Source of the DNA: Sphingopyxis sp. DBS4
Lineage (GTDB): Bacteria; Pseudomonadota; Alphaproteobacteria; Sphingomonadales; Sphingomonadaceae
DNA: 64,000 bases
Reading direction: 5' to 3'
Assembly: GCF_024628865.1 (NCBI RefSeq)
Contig: NZ_CP102384.1
Location: 1,375,001 to 1,439,000, forward strand
In this document: piece after piece, positions 34,739 to 43,091 of the stretch
How positions within the stretch are numbered: position 1 is the stretch's first letter
Layout of the letters: each line of letters opens with the position of its first letter
Program-made: the position numbers and the translations under genes
The notes under the pieces: generated by a model
The model's database searches: none
What the model was told of the DNA's origin: nothing
Seen by the model: the letters and a program-made list of their open reading frames with translations, nothing else

Positions 34739-35470
34739 ATGGCTGATTCATCGGTGATGGCGGCAGGGGTGACGGCGGCAGGCGGGTTCGAGGCCATGGC
34801 CGACGCCGGGCTCGTCGAGCAGGTGCGGCGCGGCGAGCCGCTGGCCTTTTGTGCGGTGATGCGGCGTTACAATCAGCCGCTGTTCCGCGTCGCGCGCGCG
34901 ATCATGGCCGACGATGCGGAGGCCGAGGATGTCGTGCAGGAAAGCTATGCGCGCGCTTTTGCCGCGATCGACGGCTTTCGCGGCGAGGCGGGGCTGGGGA
35001 CCTGGCTGACGCGGATCGTGATCAACGAAAGCCGCGGCCGCCTGCGCCGCCGGCGGCCGCTGGTCGATCTCGATCAGGTCGAGCGGAGCCAGGCGGCGGG
35101 CGCGTTGATCCTCGGCTTTCCGGGCGGCAAGGTCGTCGACGATCCCGAGGCCGACGCGGCGCGCGCCGAGGTGCGGCGGCTGCTCGAACGCGCGGTCGAT
35201 GACCTGCCCGAGCCCTTCCGCCTCGTCTTCATCCTGCGCGATATCGAGGGCCGCTCGGTCGAGGAGGTCGCGGGTCTGCTCGATATCCGGGCCGAGACCG
35301 TCCGCACCCGGCTGCACCGTGCGCGCCGCCAGCTTCGCGCGGCGCTCGACGCGACGCTTGCCGACGCGCTGCGCGGCAGTTTTCCCTTCCTTGGCGCCCG
35401 GTGCGACCGGCTGGTCGACGCTGTAATGCGGCGGCTGCGGGCAGAGCGCGGCTGGCCCGATCCGCTCTAG
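34739..35470 (+). CDS. ECF-type RNA polymerase sigma factor
   Basis: 243 residues from ATG 34739 (GGAGG five bases upstream). Region 2 spans about residues 30-110 (MRRYNQPLFRVARAIMADDAEAEDVVQES with AFAAIDGFRGEAGLGTWLTRIVIN) and region 4 about 145-205 (LPEPFRLVFILRDIEGRSVEEVA with ETVRTRLHRARRQLR). A C-terminal extension of about 35 residues contains FLGARCDRLVDAVMRRL. No anti-sigma gene is adjacent. Matching promoters occur at 34688, 36141-36170 and 36182, pointing to a regulon of itself, folE and the ferritin/cytochrome pair. Confidence 0.92.
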   Translation: MADSSVMAAGVTAAGGFEAMADAGLVEQVRRGEPLAFCAVMRRYNQPLFRVARAIMADDAEAEDVVQESYARAFAAIDGFRGEAGLGTWLTRIVINESRGRLRRRRPLVDLDQVERSQAAGALILGFPGGKVVDDPEADAARAEVRRLLERAVDDLPEPFRLVFILRDIEGRSVEEVAGLLDIRAETVRTRLHRARRQLRAALDATLADALRGSFPFLGARCDRLVDAVMRRLRAERGWPDPL

Positions 35471-36114
35471 CGATCGAGTCCGAACGGGATTGCGGCGAGC
35501 AGATCACGGCGCAGGTCGGGATCTTCGCGAAAATCGCCGAGCCACGCCTTGGTCACCATTGCAACGCCCGGTTGGTTGACGCCGCGCGTCGTCATGCAGC
35601 CGTGCCGCGCCTCGACGATCACCGCGACGCCGTGCGGCTTTAGGACGGAAAACAGCGTGTCGGCGATTTGCTGGGTCAATCGTTCCTGCAATTGCAACCG
35701 GCGGCCAAAGGCGTCGACCAGCCGTGACAGCTTCGATATGCCGACGACCCGGCCGCGCGGGCGATAGGCGACATGGACGCGCCCGGTGATCGGCGCGAGA
35801 TGATGCTCGCAGGTCGAAACGAGCGGGATGTCGCGAAGCAGGACGGTGTCTTCATATCCGTTCGCCTCGTCGAAGACGCGCGCCAGATAGGCGGCGGGAT
35901 CGACGGCATAACCCGCGAACCATTCGGCATAGGCGCGCGCAACGCGGGCGGGCGTGTCGCGCAGCCCCTCGCGCGCGGGATCGTCGCCCGCGGCCGCGAT
36001 CAGGGTGCGGACGGCGGCCTCGACCGCCGCGCGTCCGGGGCGCGGTGCGGCTGCCGGATCGAGGGTTTCGCAGTCGTGGCGGTCGGCGGAGGCGGGGGGC
36101 TGCAATAAATCCAT
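35467..36114 (-). CDS. folE: GTP cyclohydrolase I (FolE)
   Basis: 215 residues from ATG 36114. Zinc ligands are in STCEHHLAPITGRVHVAY and HGCMTTRGV, and PALINDROMIC family segments such as REGLRDTPARVARAY and YRPRGRVVGISKLSRLVD are present. It makes 7,8-dihydroneopterin triphosphate from GTP, the first step to folate or tetrahydrobiopterin. It is convergent with the sigma gene (stops overlap) and divergent from the ferritin gene. Its promoter carries the same GGAAC / CATCCAAT boxes, so it may be a stress-induced copy. Confidence 0.95.
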   Translation of the reverse strand: MDLLQPPASADRHDCETLDPAAAPRPGRAAVEAAVRTLIAAAGDDPAREGLRDTPARVARAYAEWFAGYAVDPAAYLARVFDEANGYEDTVLLRDIPLVSTCEHHLAPITGRVHVAYRPRGRVVGISKLSRLVDAFGRRLQLQERLTQQIADTLFSVLKPHGVAVIVEARHGCMTTRGVNQPGVAMVTKAWLGDFREDPDLRRDLLAAIPFGLDR

Positions 36115-36140
36115 GACATATCCTTGGCGTTTCGGAGCGC

Positions 36141-36170
36141 ATTGGATGGCGCGGCGCGGGGAATGTTCCG
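36141..36170 (-). promoter_or_regulatory. ECF-type promoter of folE
   Basis: On the minus strand CGGAAC (36170-36165), 15 bp, then CCATCCAAT (36149-36141), 26 bp before the folE ATG. Box sequences and the 15-bp spacing match the sigma-gene promoter and the promoter at 36182. Confidence 0.7.
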
Positions 36171-36181
36171 GAATCTTTTTC

Positions 36182-36211
36182 GGGAACGCCGCGCCCGCAT
36201 CCGCATCGAAT
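36182..36211 (+). promoter_or_regulatory. ECF-type promoter of the ferritin_2/cytochrome c operon
   Basis: GGGAAC at 36182-36187, 15 bp, then GCATCGAAT at 36203-36211; the gene starts at 36265. Its -35 box lies 11 bp from that of the divergent folE promoter, so the two are arranged back to back. Confidence 0.7.
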
Positions 36212-36264
36212 GACCGCCATCGCGCGGCGTATTCCCGCCGCGCCGACTGCAAAGGAGGCTTTCG

Positions 36265-36852
36265 ATGATCGAACATTATAGCTCGCGCCGCGGATTGCTG
36301 CGCGCGACCGGCACTGTGGCCCTCTCCGCTGTCGCTATCGGGATATTGGGCGACGCGCCGGCGCTGGCCCGCGCGGCGGGAAAGGAACCGGGAGGCGCCG
36401 CCAATGCCGGCGACATCGACATATTGAACGTCGCGCTCGGGCTCGAACATGAAGCGATCGAGGCGTATCAGATCGGTGCCGAAAGCGGCCTGCTGCAAAA
36501 GCCCGTGCTCGACCTTGCGCTGGTCTTCCAGGGCCAGCACAAGGGGCACCGCGATGCGCTCGCCGGCGCGATTGGCCAACTCGGCGGCAAGCCGGTCCAG
36601 CCCAAGTCGCGCGCCGACTATATGACCAGCCTCAACATCGCCGCGATCAAGACCCAGGCCGATATCCTGCGCCTCGCGCAGGCACACGAACTGGGGGCGG
36701 CCAACGCCTATATCGGCGTCATGCCGTCGCTCGGCGGCAAGGACCTCGCGCAGGTCTGCGCCAGGATCGCCGCCGACGAGGCCGCGCATTGGTCGCTGCT
36801 GACGTCGGCGCTCGGCGAAGCGCTGCCGCAGTCCGCCTTCATGTTCGGTTGA
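36265..36852 (+). CDS. ferritin-like (Ferritin_2) Tat-exported protein
   Basis: 195 residues. It begins MIEHYSSRRGLLRATGTVALSAVAIG, a Tat signal with SRRGLLR. The mature part is a four-helix bundle with ILNVALGLEHEAIEAYQ, QGQHKGHRDALAGAI, AQAHELGAANAYIG and AADEAAHWSLL, each helix supplying Glu/His pairs expected of a di-metal site (PF13668). It should act in the periplasm, perhaps in iron or peroxide handling. AAGGAGG lies just upstream of the start. It is co-transcribed with the cytochrome c gene three bases downstream. Confidence 0.85.
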   Translation: MIEHYSSRRGLLRATGTVALSAVAIGILGDAPALARAAGKEPGGAANAGDIDILNVALGLEHEAIEAYQIGAESGLLQKPVLDLALVFQGQHKGHRDALAGAIGQLGGKPVQPKSRADYMTSLNIAAIKTQADILRLAQAHELGAANAYIGVMPSLGGKDLAQVCARIAADEAAHWSLLTSALGEALPQSAFMFG

Positions 36853-36855
36853 GCC

Positions 36856-37239
36856 ATGCGGTGGGGACTGGAGATAGCCGCGGGCGTCTGGCTGTTGGCC
36901 GCCGGTGCGATGACCGCGGCGGTCGCGCTGGCGCCGAGCGGTGACCCCGCGCGCGGCGCCAAGGCCTATGCCGCCAATTGCGGAAGTTGTCACTCGCTCG
37001 ACGCCAACCGCGTCGGCCCGGCGCACCGCGGCGTTTACGGCCGCAAGGCGGGAACGGCGCGCGGCTACGCCTATTCGCCCGCGATGCGCGGCGCGCGGAT
37101 CGTCTGGAACGAGGCGACGCTCGATCGCTTCCTGCAGAATCCGCAAGCGATGGTGCCGGGCACGCGAATGGGCTTTCGTGTGCCCGATCCCGCCCGCCGT
37201 GCCGACGTGATCGCCTATCTGCGGCAGCAGAGTCGATAG
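36856..37239 (+). CDS. class I cytochrome c, membrane-anchored or secreted
   Basis: 127 residues. An N-terminal hydrophobic segment (GLEIAAGVWLLAAGAMTAAVAL) acts as signal or anchor. The heme motif CGSCH is at about residues 42-46, preceded by AKAYAANCGSC, and the Met ligand is probably in MVPGTRMGFRVPDP, as in mitochondrial-type c cytochromes. It would shuttle electrons in the periplasm, possibly for the ferritin-like protein encoded just upstream; this partnership is inference from operon position. Confidence 0.9.
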   Translation: MRWGLEIAAGVWLLAAGAMTAAVALAPSGDPARGAKAYAANCGSCHSLDANRVGPAHRGVYGRKAGTARGYAYSPAMRGARIVWNEATLDRFLQNPQAMVPGTRMGFRVPDPARRADVIAYLRQQSR

Positions 37240-37435
37240 GCGGCGGTGGATAAGGGCTGGCCGTCGCTGCGGGCGGACGAAGATCTGCCGGCGACATCGT
37301 GGCCGGTCCGGGCGGCGAGCCTCGATCCACCCCCTGCATCGAGGTCTCGTCGCCGATCGCCCCGCGCATAGCTATGGCGATTGCATCGGCCGATGCGATG
37401 CGACATGCCCTCTCGAGCAAGAGCAAGGGAGAGTC
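37240..37435. other. non-coding gap before glucokinase
   Basis: About 200 bp, GC-rich, with no supported gene, repeat or clear promoter box. Only the AAGGGAG ribosome site of glk at its end is recognisable. Confidence 0.4.
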
Positions 37436-38407
37436 ATGAGCGAAGCCATCGTCACGGTCGATATCGGCGGTACCCATGCGCGCTTCGCGATCGCCGAGGT
37501 CGGAGGCGGCCGGGTTATCGCCCTCGGGCCGGAAGCGACGCTGCATACGAAGGATCATGCGAGCTTTCAGACCGCGTGGCAGGATTTCGAGCGCCGGCAG
37601 GGTGGCGCGCTGCCGCGCGCGGTCGCGATCGCTATCGCCGGGCCGACGCGCGGCGAGATCATCCGCTTCACCAACAACCCGTGGATCATCCGCCCGGCGC
37701 TGATCGGCGAAAAACTCAACGTCGATCGCTATGCGCTGGTGAATGATTTCGAGGCGGTGGGGCACGCGGTCGCGCAGGCCGGCGAAGCCTATTTCGAGCG
37801 ATTGACCGGCCCCGACGAACCGTTGCCCGCCGCGGGCACGATCAGCATCATCGGCCCCGGCACCGGGCTCGGCGTCGCGCATGTGTGGCGCGACGGCGCC
37901 GACTATCGCGTCCAGGCGACCGAGGGCGGGCATATCGACTTCGCGCCGCTCGACAGCATCGAGGATGCGATCCTCGCGCGGCTGCGGACGCGCCATCGCC
38001 GCGTGTCGGTCGAACGTGTCGTTTCGGGGCCGGGCATCGTCGACATTTACGAAACGCTGGCGAGCATGGAGGGACGCGCGATCACCCCGCTCGACGACCG
38101 CACCATCTGGACGCGCGCGATGAGCGGCGAGGATGCGCTCGCCGCCGCTGCCGCCGACCGCTTCTGCCTGTCGCTCGGCAGCGTCGCGGGCGACCTCGCG
38201 CTCGCGCAGGGAGCGAGCGGGGTCGTGATCGCGGGCGGTCTTGGCCTCCGCATCCGCGACCAGCTCGTGCGCTCGGGTTTCCCCGAACGCTTCGTCGCCA
38301 AGGGGCGGTTCGAGAATTTCATGGCGGCGCTGCCGGTCAAGCTGATCACCCACCCGCAGCCCGGCCTGTTCGGCGCGGCAGCGGCGTTCGCGCGCCGCTA
38401 CGCCTGA
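37436..38407 (+). CDS. glk: glucokinase (proteobacterial Glk family)
   Basis: 323 residues with SD AAGGGAG. It starts MSEAIVTVDIGGTHARFAIAEV (phosphate-1 motif DIGGTHARF), has AIAGPTRGEIIRFTNNPW, the catalytic aspartate in LVNDFEAVGHA, IGPGTGLGVAHV, TEGGHIDFAPLD and VIAGGLGLRI. This is the PF02685 type that uses ATP to make glucose-6-phosphate in the cytoplasm. No Entner-Doudoroff genes are next to it; the following gene belongs to polyamine breakdown. Confidence 0.94.
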   Translation: MSEAIVTVDIGGTHARFAIAEVGGGRVIALGPEATLHTKDHASFQTAWQDFERRQGGALPRAVAIAIAGPTRGEIIRFTNNPWIIRPALIGEKLNVDRYALVNDFEAVGHAVAQAGEAYFERLTGPDEPLPAAGTISIIGPGTGLGVAHVWRDGADYRVQATEGGHIDFAPLDSIEDAILARLRTRHRRVSVERVVSGPGIVDIYETLASMEGRAITPLDDRTIWTRAMSGEDALAAAAADRFCLSLGSVAGDLALAQGASGVVIAGGLGLRIRDQLVRSGFPERFVAKGRFENFMAALPVKLITHPQPGLFGAAAAFARRYA

Positions 38408-38449
38408 AATTCCGCTGGCGCCGCGCGCCGAAACGCGGCAGCAAGGGGC

Positions 38450-39190
38450 ATGTCCGCGCGCCCCGTCCTCGGCATCATCGCCTGCAACCGCACCGTCGGG
38501 AGCGAGGTCGCGCAGGTCGTGATCAACCGCTATGCGACCGCGGCGATGCGCCACGCCGATTGCGCCGCGCTGATCATCCCGTCGCTGCCTGATTTCATGC
38601 GGGCGGAGGAGATCGTCGGGCGGCTCGACGGCGTACTACTGACCGGCACGCCGTCCAACGTCGAACCGGCGCTTTATGGTGACCCGGCGGCGGGGGACGG
38701 GCCGTTCGATCCCGCCCGCGACCGCATGATGCTGGAGCTCGTCGAGGCGGTGATCGCGGCGCAGCGGCCCTTGTTCGGCATCTGCCGCGGTTTTCAGGAG
38801 ATCAATGTCGCGCTCGGCGGGACGCTGCGGCGCGATACGTCGGCAAACGAGCATCTGCTGCACCATCATGCCCCTGACGGCGTGGCGTTCGATGCGATGT
38901 TCGATCACCGTCACAAGGTCGATCTGGTCGAAGGCGGTCTGCTGGCGTCGGCGTATGACGCGCTGTCGCTCGACGTGAATTCGGTCCATTATCAGGGGGT
39001 CGGAGAACTAGCGGACGGATTGCAGGTCGAGGCGCGGGCGCCCGATGGGCTCGTCGAGGCTTACAGCGCGCGCCCGAACGGCGTGCCCTTGCTGGCGGTG
39101 CAATGGCACCCCGAATGGGCGACCGATGACAATGGGCAGAGCCAGACCTATTTCCACCTGCTCGGCCGGGCCTTGCGGGGCGCGTTATGA
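38450..39190 (+). CDS. puuD: gamma-glutamyl-gamma-aminobutyrate hydrolase (class I glutamine amidotransferase-like)
   Basis: 246 residues. PF07722 features: VLLTGTPSNVEPALYG, the nucleophile elbow FGICRGFQEINVALGG, VNSVHYQGV and LLAVQWHPEW providing the His/Glu of the triad. PuuD frees GABA and glutamate from gamma-Glu-GABA, the last specific step of the glutamylated putrescine pathway. PuuA- and PuuB-like genes at 46194-50207 and the Pot importer support this role. It is 42 bp after glk and may share its transcript. Confidence 0.88.
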   Translation: MSARPVLGIIACNRTVGSEVAQVVINRYATAAMRHADCAALIIPSLPDFMRAEEIVGRLDGVLLTGTPSNVEPALYGDPAAGDGPFDPARDRMMLELVEAVIAAQRPLFGICRGFQEINVALGGTLRRDTSANEHLLHHHAPDGVAFDAMFDHRHKVDLVEGGLLASAYDALSLDVNSVHYQGVGELADGLQVEARAPDGLVEAYSARPNGVPLLAVQWHPEWATDDNGQSQTYFHLLGRALRGAL

Positions 39191-39252
39191 ACCGCTGTGT
39201 CACCCGCTATAACCGCTACCTCGCGCGGCTGGGCTTCTCGCCCTGATCCGGG

Positions 39253-39360
39253 TCCCCCTCCCTGAAAGGGAGGGGCTAGGGGTGGGTGGCTCGCCGCAAG
39301 CGAGCGCTCTTCCCTGTCACGTCCTCACCCACCCCCGACCCCTCCCTTTCAGGGAGGGGA
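39253..39360. repeat. long inverted repeat before the class III aminotransferase
   Basis: CCCCTCCCTGAAAGGGAGGGG with GGGGTGGGT near 39253-39287 is mirrored by ACCCACCCCC and CCCCTCCCTTTCAGGGAGGGG near 39327-39360. The two halves are each palindromic and pair with each other over a 40-bp centre. It probably ends puuD transcription. Confidence 0.75.
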
Positions 39361-39375
39361 GAGCAGGAAAAGCCC

Positions 39376-40749
39376 ATGCCCCGCAATCATAACATCGCCG
39401 AACTGCGCCGCCTCGACATCGCGCATCATCTTCCCGCGCAGGCCGACTGGGCCGAGATCGAAGCGCTCGGCGGCAGCCGCATCATCACCCATGCTGAGGG
39501 TGCCTATATCACCGATGGCGACGGCCACCGCATTCTCGACGGCATGGCGGGCCTCTGGTGCGTCAACGTCGGCTATGGCCGCGAGGAACTGGCCGAGGCG
39601 GCGGCGGCGCAGATGCGTGAACTGCCCTTCTACAACACCTTCTTCAAGACCGCGACGCCGCCGACGGTGACCCTCGCGGCGAAGATCGCCGAACTCACCG
39701 GCCAGCGCCTGCCGCATATCTTCTTCAACGCCTCGGGCAGTGAGGCGAACGACACCGTCTTCCGCATGGTGCGCCACTATTGGAAGCTCAAGGGCGAGCC
39801 GAAGCGTACCGTCTTCATCAGCCGCTGGAACGCCTATCACGGCTCGACCGTCGCGGGCGTCTCGCTCGGTGGGATGAAGGCGATGCACGCGCAGGGCGAC
39901 CTGCCGATCCCCGGCGTCGAACATGTCCGCCAGCCCTATTTCTATGGCGAAGGGCAGGGGATGAGCGAGGAAGCGTTCTGCGACGCTTGCGTCCAGGCGA
40001 TCGAGGACAAGATCCTGGAGGTCGGCCCCGAAAACTGCGCCGCCTTTATCGGCGAGCCGGTGCAGGGCGCGGGTGGCGTGATCATTCCCCCCAAGGGCTA
40101 TTGGCCGAAGGTCGAGGCGGTGGTGCGCAAATATGGCCTGCTGCTCGTGTCCGACGAGGTGATCTGCGGTTTCGGACGCACCGGGCGGATGTGGGGGCAT
40201 GAGACGATGGGCTTCACCCCCGACCTGATGCCGATGGCGAAGGGGCTGTCATCGGGCTATCTGCCGATTTCGGCGACCGCGGTCGCCGCCCACGTCGTTG
40301 ACGTGCTCAAGACCGGCGGCGATTTCGTCCATGGTTTCACTTACTCGGGCCACCCGGTCTGCGCGGCGGTGGCGCTCAAGAATATCGAGATCATCGAACG
40401 CGAAGGGCTGGTCGAGCGCACCGGCAGCGTCACCGGCCCGCATCTCGCCAAGGCGCTCGCGACGCTGAACGATCATCCGCTCGTCGGCGAGACGCGCGCG
40501 ATCGGGCTGCTCGGCGCGGTCGAGATCGTCGCCGACAAGGACACGCGCGCGCGCTTTGGCGGCGCCGAAGGCACGGCGGGTCCGATGGCGCGCGACGCCT
40601 GCATCGCAAACGGGCTGATGGTGCGCGGCATCCGCGACAGTCTCGTCATGTGCCCGCCGCTGATCATCACGACCGAACAGATCGACGAGATGGTTGCCAT
40701 CATCCGCCAGTCGCTGGATGAGGTGATGCCGAAATTGCGGGCGCTCTAA
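39376..40749 (+). CDS. class III PLP aminotransferase (putrescine/GABA/omega-amino acid type)
   Basis: 457 residues from ATG 39376 (AGGAAA upstream); the frame extends to 39286 only through repeat DNA. It has GMAGLWCVNVGYG, FFNASGSEANDT, FISRWNAYHGSTVAGVSLGG, AFIGEPVQGAGGVIIPPKGYW, LLVSDEVICGFGRTG and the PLP lysine in PMAKGLSSGYLP. Homologues accept putrescine, GABA or similar amines with pyruvate. The setting among polyamine genes suggests removal of amino groups from putrescine or GABA. Confidence 0.9.
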   Translation: MPRNHNIAELRRLDIAHHLPAQADWAEIEALGGSRIITHAEGAYITDGDGHRILDGMAGLWCVNVGYGREELAEAAAAQMRELPFYNTFFKTATPPTVTLAAKIAELTGQRLPHIFFNASGSEANDTVFRMVRHYWKLKGEPKRTVFISRWNAYHGSTVAGVSLGGMKAMHAQGDLPIPGVEHVRQPYFYGEGQGMSEEAFCDACVQAIEDKILEVGPENCAAFIGEPVQGAGGVIIPPKGYWPKVEAVVRKYGLLLVSDEVICGFGRTGRMWGHETMGFTPDLMPMAKGLSSGYLPISATAVAAHVVDVLKTGGDFVHGFTYSGHPVCAAVALKNIEIIEREGLVERTGSVTGPHLAKALATLNDHPLVGETRAIGLLGAVEIVADKDTRARFGGAEGTAGPMARDACIANGLMVRGIRDSLVMCPPLIITTEQIDEMVAIIRQSLDEVMPKLRAL

Positions 40750-40759
40750 ACCCTTCATT

Positions 40760-40837
40760 CGTCATCCCGGCGAAGGCCGGGATCTCGCCGTCTCGGCCTG
40801 ACGCACCGGCGAGATCCCGGCCTTCGCCGGGATGACG
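40760..40837. repeat. palindromic repeat (copy F)
   Basis: CGTCATCCCGGCGAAGGCCGG at one end and its complement at the other, with GATCTCGCCG in the middle; almost the entire 78 bp can form one hairpin. Located just after the aminotransferase stop, so it may terminate transcription. Confidence 0.75.
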
Positions 40838-40921
40838 GAGGGAAGCAAACGACCTTCGACAAGCTCAGGGCGAACGGTTAGGGGAATGGAGCGTAAATTT
40901 AGAAGGAAAGAAAACTCTCCC

Positions 40922-41857
40922 ATGCCATCCGGCCTTTTTGCCCTGCTCGACGACGTTGCCACCATCGCCAAGGTCGCCGCCGCGAGCATCGACGATGTCG
41001 GCGCCGCGGCGTCGAAGGCCGGGGTGAAGGCGGCGGGGGTGGTAGTCGACGATACCGCGGTCACGCCGCGCTACGTCACCGGCTTTACCCCCGACCGCGA
41101 ACTGCCGATCATCTGGCGGATCACCAAGGGGTCGCTGTTCAACAAGCTGGTGCTGATCCTGCCGGCGCTGCTGCTGCTCTCGACCTTCCTGCCGTGGGCG
41201 ATCACGCCGCTGCTGATGCTCGGCGGCGCCTATCTCTGTTTCGAGGGCGCCGAGAAGGTGCTGCACGCTGTGCAGGAGGACAAGACCAGCCTGGCGGAAG
41301 ATGCCGAGATCGTCGCCGACAAGAATCATGAGGAGACGATGGTGAAGGGCGCGGTGCGTACCGACTTCATCCTCTCGTCGGAGATCATGGTGATCGCCCT
41401 CAACGAGGTGCTCGACCAGCATCTCGCCATGCGCGGCGCGACGCTCGCGGTGGTCGCGGTGCTGATCACTATCGCGGTCTATGGCGTCGTCGGGCTGATC
41501 GTGAAGATGGACGACATCGGCCTGCATATGGCGAAGGAAGGCAATGCCGCGCGCCGCGGGATCGGCCGCGGGCTTGTCGCCTTCATGCCGAAACTGCTCG
41601 CCGCGCTCGCGACGATCGGCACCGCGGCGATGCTGTGGGTCGGCGGACAGATCGTCCTGCACGGGCTCGACGAATATCATATCGGCGGGCTGGGTCATGC
41701 GCTGCACGACTTCGCGCAGACGATCGGCGGCGGTCTGCCGCTGGCGGGCGTGTGGGAATGGCTGATCGGCGCCGCGGGCGCGGGCGTGTTCGGGCTGGTG
41801 CTCGGCGGGCTGATCGTCGGTGTGCTGCATTTCCTGCCGGGCAAGAAGGCCCACTAA
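40922..41857 (+). CDS. yedI: DUF808 (YedI-like) inner-membrane protein
   Basis: 311 residues from ATG 40922 (MPSGLFALLDDVATIAKVAAASIDDVG). The DDVATIAKVAA-ASIDD opening, DDTAVTPRYVTGF, RELPIIWRITKGSLFNKLVLILPALLLL and GGAYLCFEGAEKVLH are characteristic of the YedI/DUF808 family, followed by several more membrane helices and a terminal GGLIVGVLHFLPGKKAH. Function is not known; E. coli YedI is also uncharacterised. It stands alone between two palindromic repeats. Confidence 0.9.
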   Translation: MPSGLFALLDDVATIAKVAAASIDDVGAAASKAGVKAAGVVVDDTAVTPRYVTGFTPDRELPIIWRITKGSLFNKLVLILPALLLLSTFLPWAITPLLMLGGAYLCFEGAEKVLHAVQEDKTSLAEDAEIVADKNHEETMVKGAVRTDFILSSEIMVIALNEVLDQHLAMRGATLAVVAVLITIAVYGVVGLIVKMDDIGLHMAKEGNAARRGIGRGLVAFMPKLLAALATIGTAAMLWVGGQIVLHGLDEYHIGGLGHALHDFAQTIGGGLPLAGVWEWLIGAAGAGVFGLVLGGLIVGVLHFLPGKKAH

Positions 41858-41860
41858 CCT

Positions 41861-41936
41861 CGTCACCCCGGACTTGATCCGGGCCCGGCTGAGCGACGCC
41901 CGAAAAGCGGGACCCCGAATCAAGTCCGGGGTGACG
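41861..41936. repeat. palindromic repeat (copy G)
   Basis: CGTCACCCCGGACTTGATCCGGG at 41861 with a matching CAAGTCCGGGGTGACG at the end, four bases after the yedI stop and convergent with potA, so well placed as a two-way terminator. Confidence 0.72.
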
Positions 41937-41961
41937 GTGGCGGGTTGCGTCTTTGGGTAAT

Positions 41962-43089
41962 CTATCCCAGCAACACGACCGGACTATCGGCGCGCCAGTG
42001 CATGCTCACCTTGTCGTCCCAGGTGAAATCCTCCTGATCGTGGCGCGACAGGTTCGGGCGCGAGACGCGGAGGCGCGCCCCCGATTCGAGTTCGATCTCG
42101 AACAGCGTGATGTCGCCGAGGTAGCTCATCCCCTTGATCGTTCCGCGCGCGAAATTATGCCCGTCGGGCGCGTCCTGCGCGGCCGCCTTCACCGCCTTGC
42201 CCGCGCCGGGAACGTGGAGATAGATTTTCTCGGGCCGCAGCGCGATCCAGACGTCGGCGCCGTGCGGGCCGGTGACGCCGTGGTTCAGATAGACCTTGCC
42301 CAGCCCCGGACAATCGACCGCCGCCTTGTCGGGCTCGTCGAGGATCAACTTGCCCTCGAAGATGTTCACCGAGCCGACGAAATCGGCGACGAAGCGGTTG
42401 GCGGGATATTCGTAGAGATCAGACGGGGTCGCGAGCTGCGACACCTCGCCCTTGTTGATCACCGCGATCCGGCACGCCATCGACAGCGCCTCGTCCTGAT
42501 CATGGGTCACGGTGACGAAAGTGATGCCGACCTTTTCCTGCAATTCCGAAAGCTCGAACTGCATCTGTGCGCGTAGCTTGGCGTCGAGTGCCGACAGCGG
42601 CTCGTCGAGCAGCAGCACCTTGGGTCGCATCACCAGACTACGCGCGAGCGCGACGCGCTGGCGTTGGCCGCCCGACATCTGGTCGGGCATCCGGCTCTCA
42701 TACCCGCCGAGCTTGACGAGTTCGAGCGCTTCCGCGACTCGGTCGCGCACCTCGCCGCCTTTCAGGCCAGCGATCTTCAGGCCATAGGCGACATTGTCGG
42801 CGACGCTCATATGCGGGAAGACGGCATAGCTCTGGAACACCATATTCACCGGCCGCTTGTTCGGCGGGATGCCCGCCATATCCTGCCCGTCGATCAGGAT
42901 GCGGCCCTCGGTCGGCAGCTCGAACCCCGCGATCATGCGCAGCAAGGTCGTCTTGCCGCAGCCCGAGGGGCCGAGCAGCACGAAAAACTCACCCGCCTGA
43001 ATATCGAGGCTGACATTGTCGACCGCGGTCACCTTGCCGAAGCGTTTGGAGATGTTCTGGATCTGGATGATCGGTGGGGCGTCGGTCAT
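41962..43089 (-). CDS. potA: polyamine ABC importer ATP-binding protein
   Basis: 375 residues. ABC motifs: Walker A GPSGCGKTT, Q-loop FQSYAVFPHM, signature LSGGQRQRVALARSL, Walker B LLLDEPLSALD and H-loop VTHDQDEAL. A C-terminal TOBE regulatory region follows (about 245-375). The nearest described families are PotA and PotG, which energise spermidine or putrescine uptake. It is the last gene of the leftward potD-potB-potC-potA block, two bases after the permease. Confidence 0.93.
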   Translation of the reverse strand: MTDAPPIIQIQNISKRFGKVTAVDNVSLDIQAGEFFVLLGPSGCGKTTLLRMIAGFELPTEGRILIDGQDMAGIPPNKRPVNMVFQSYAVFPHMSVADNVAYGLKIAGLKGGEVRDRVAEALELVKLGGYESRMPDQMSGGQRQRVALARSLVMRPKVLLLDEPLSALDAKLRAQMQFELSELQEKVGITFVTVTHDQDEALSMACRIAVINKGEVSQLATPSDLYEYPANRFVADFVGSVNIFEGKLILDEPDKAAVDCPGLGKVYLNHGVTGPHGADVWIALRPEKIYLHVPGAGKAVKAAAQDAPDGHNFARGTIKGMSYLGDITLFEIELESGARLRVSRPNLSRHDQEDFTWDDKVSMHWRADSPVVLLG

Positions 43090-43091
43090 GG

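Noticed and set aside
35467..37146. 559-codon frame suggesting a folE fusion with a long N-terminal extension
   Set aside because: The extension is antisense to the ferritin and cytochrome genes; folE starts well at ATG 36114 with its own promoter boxes.
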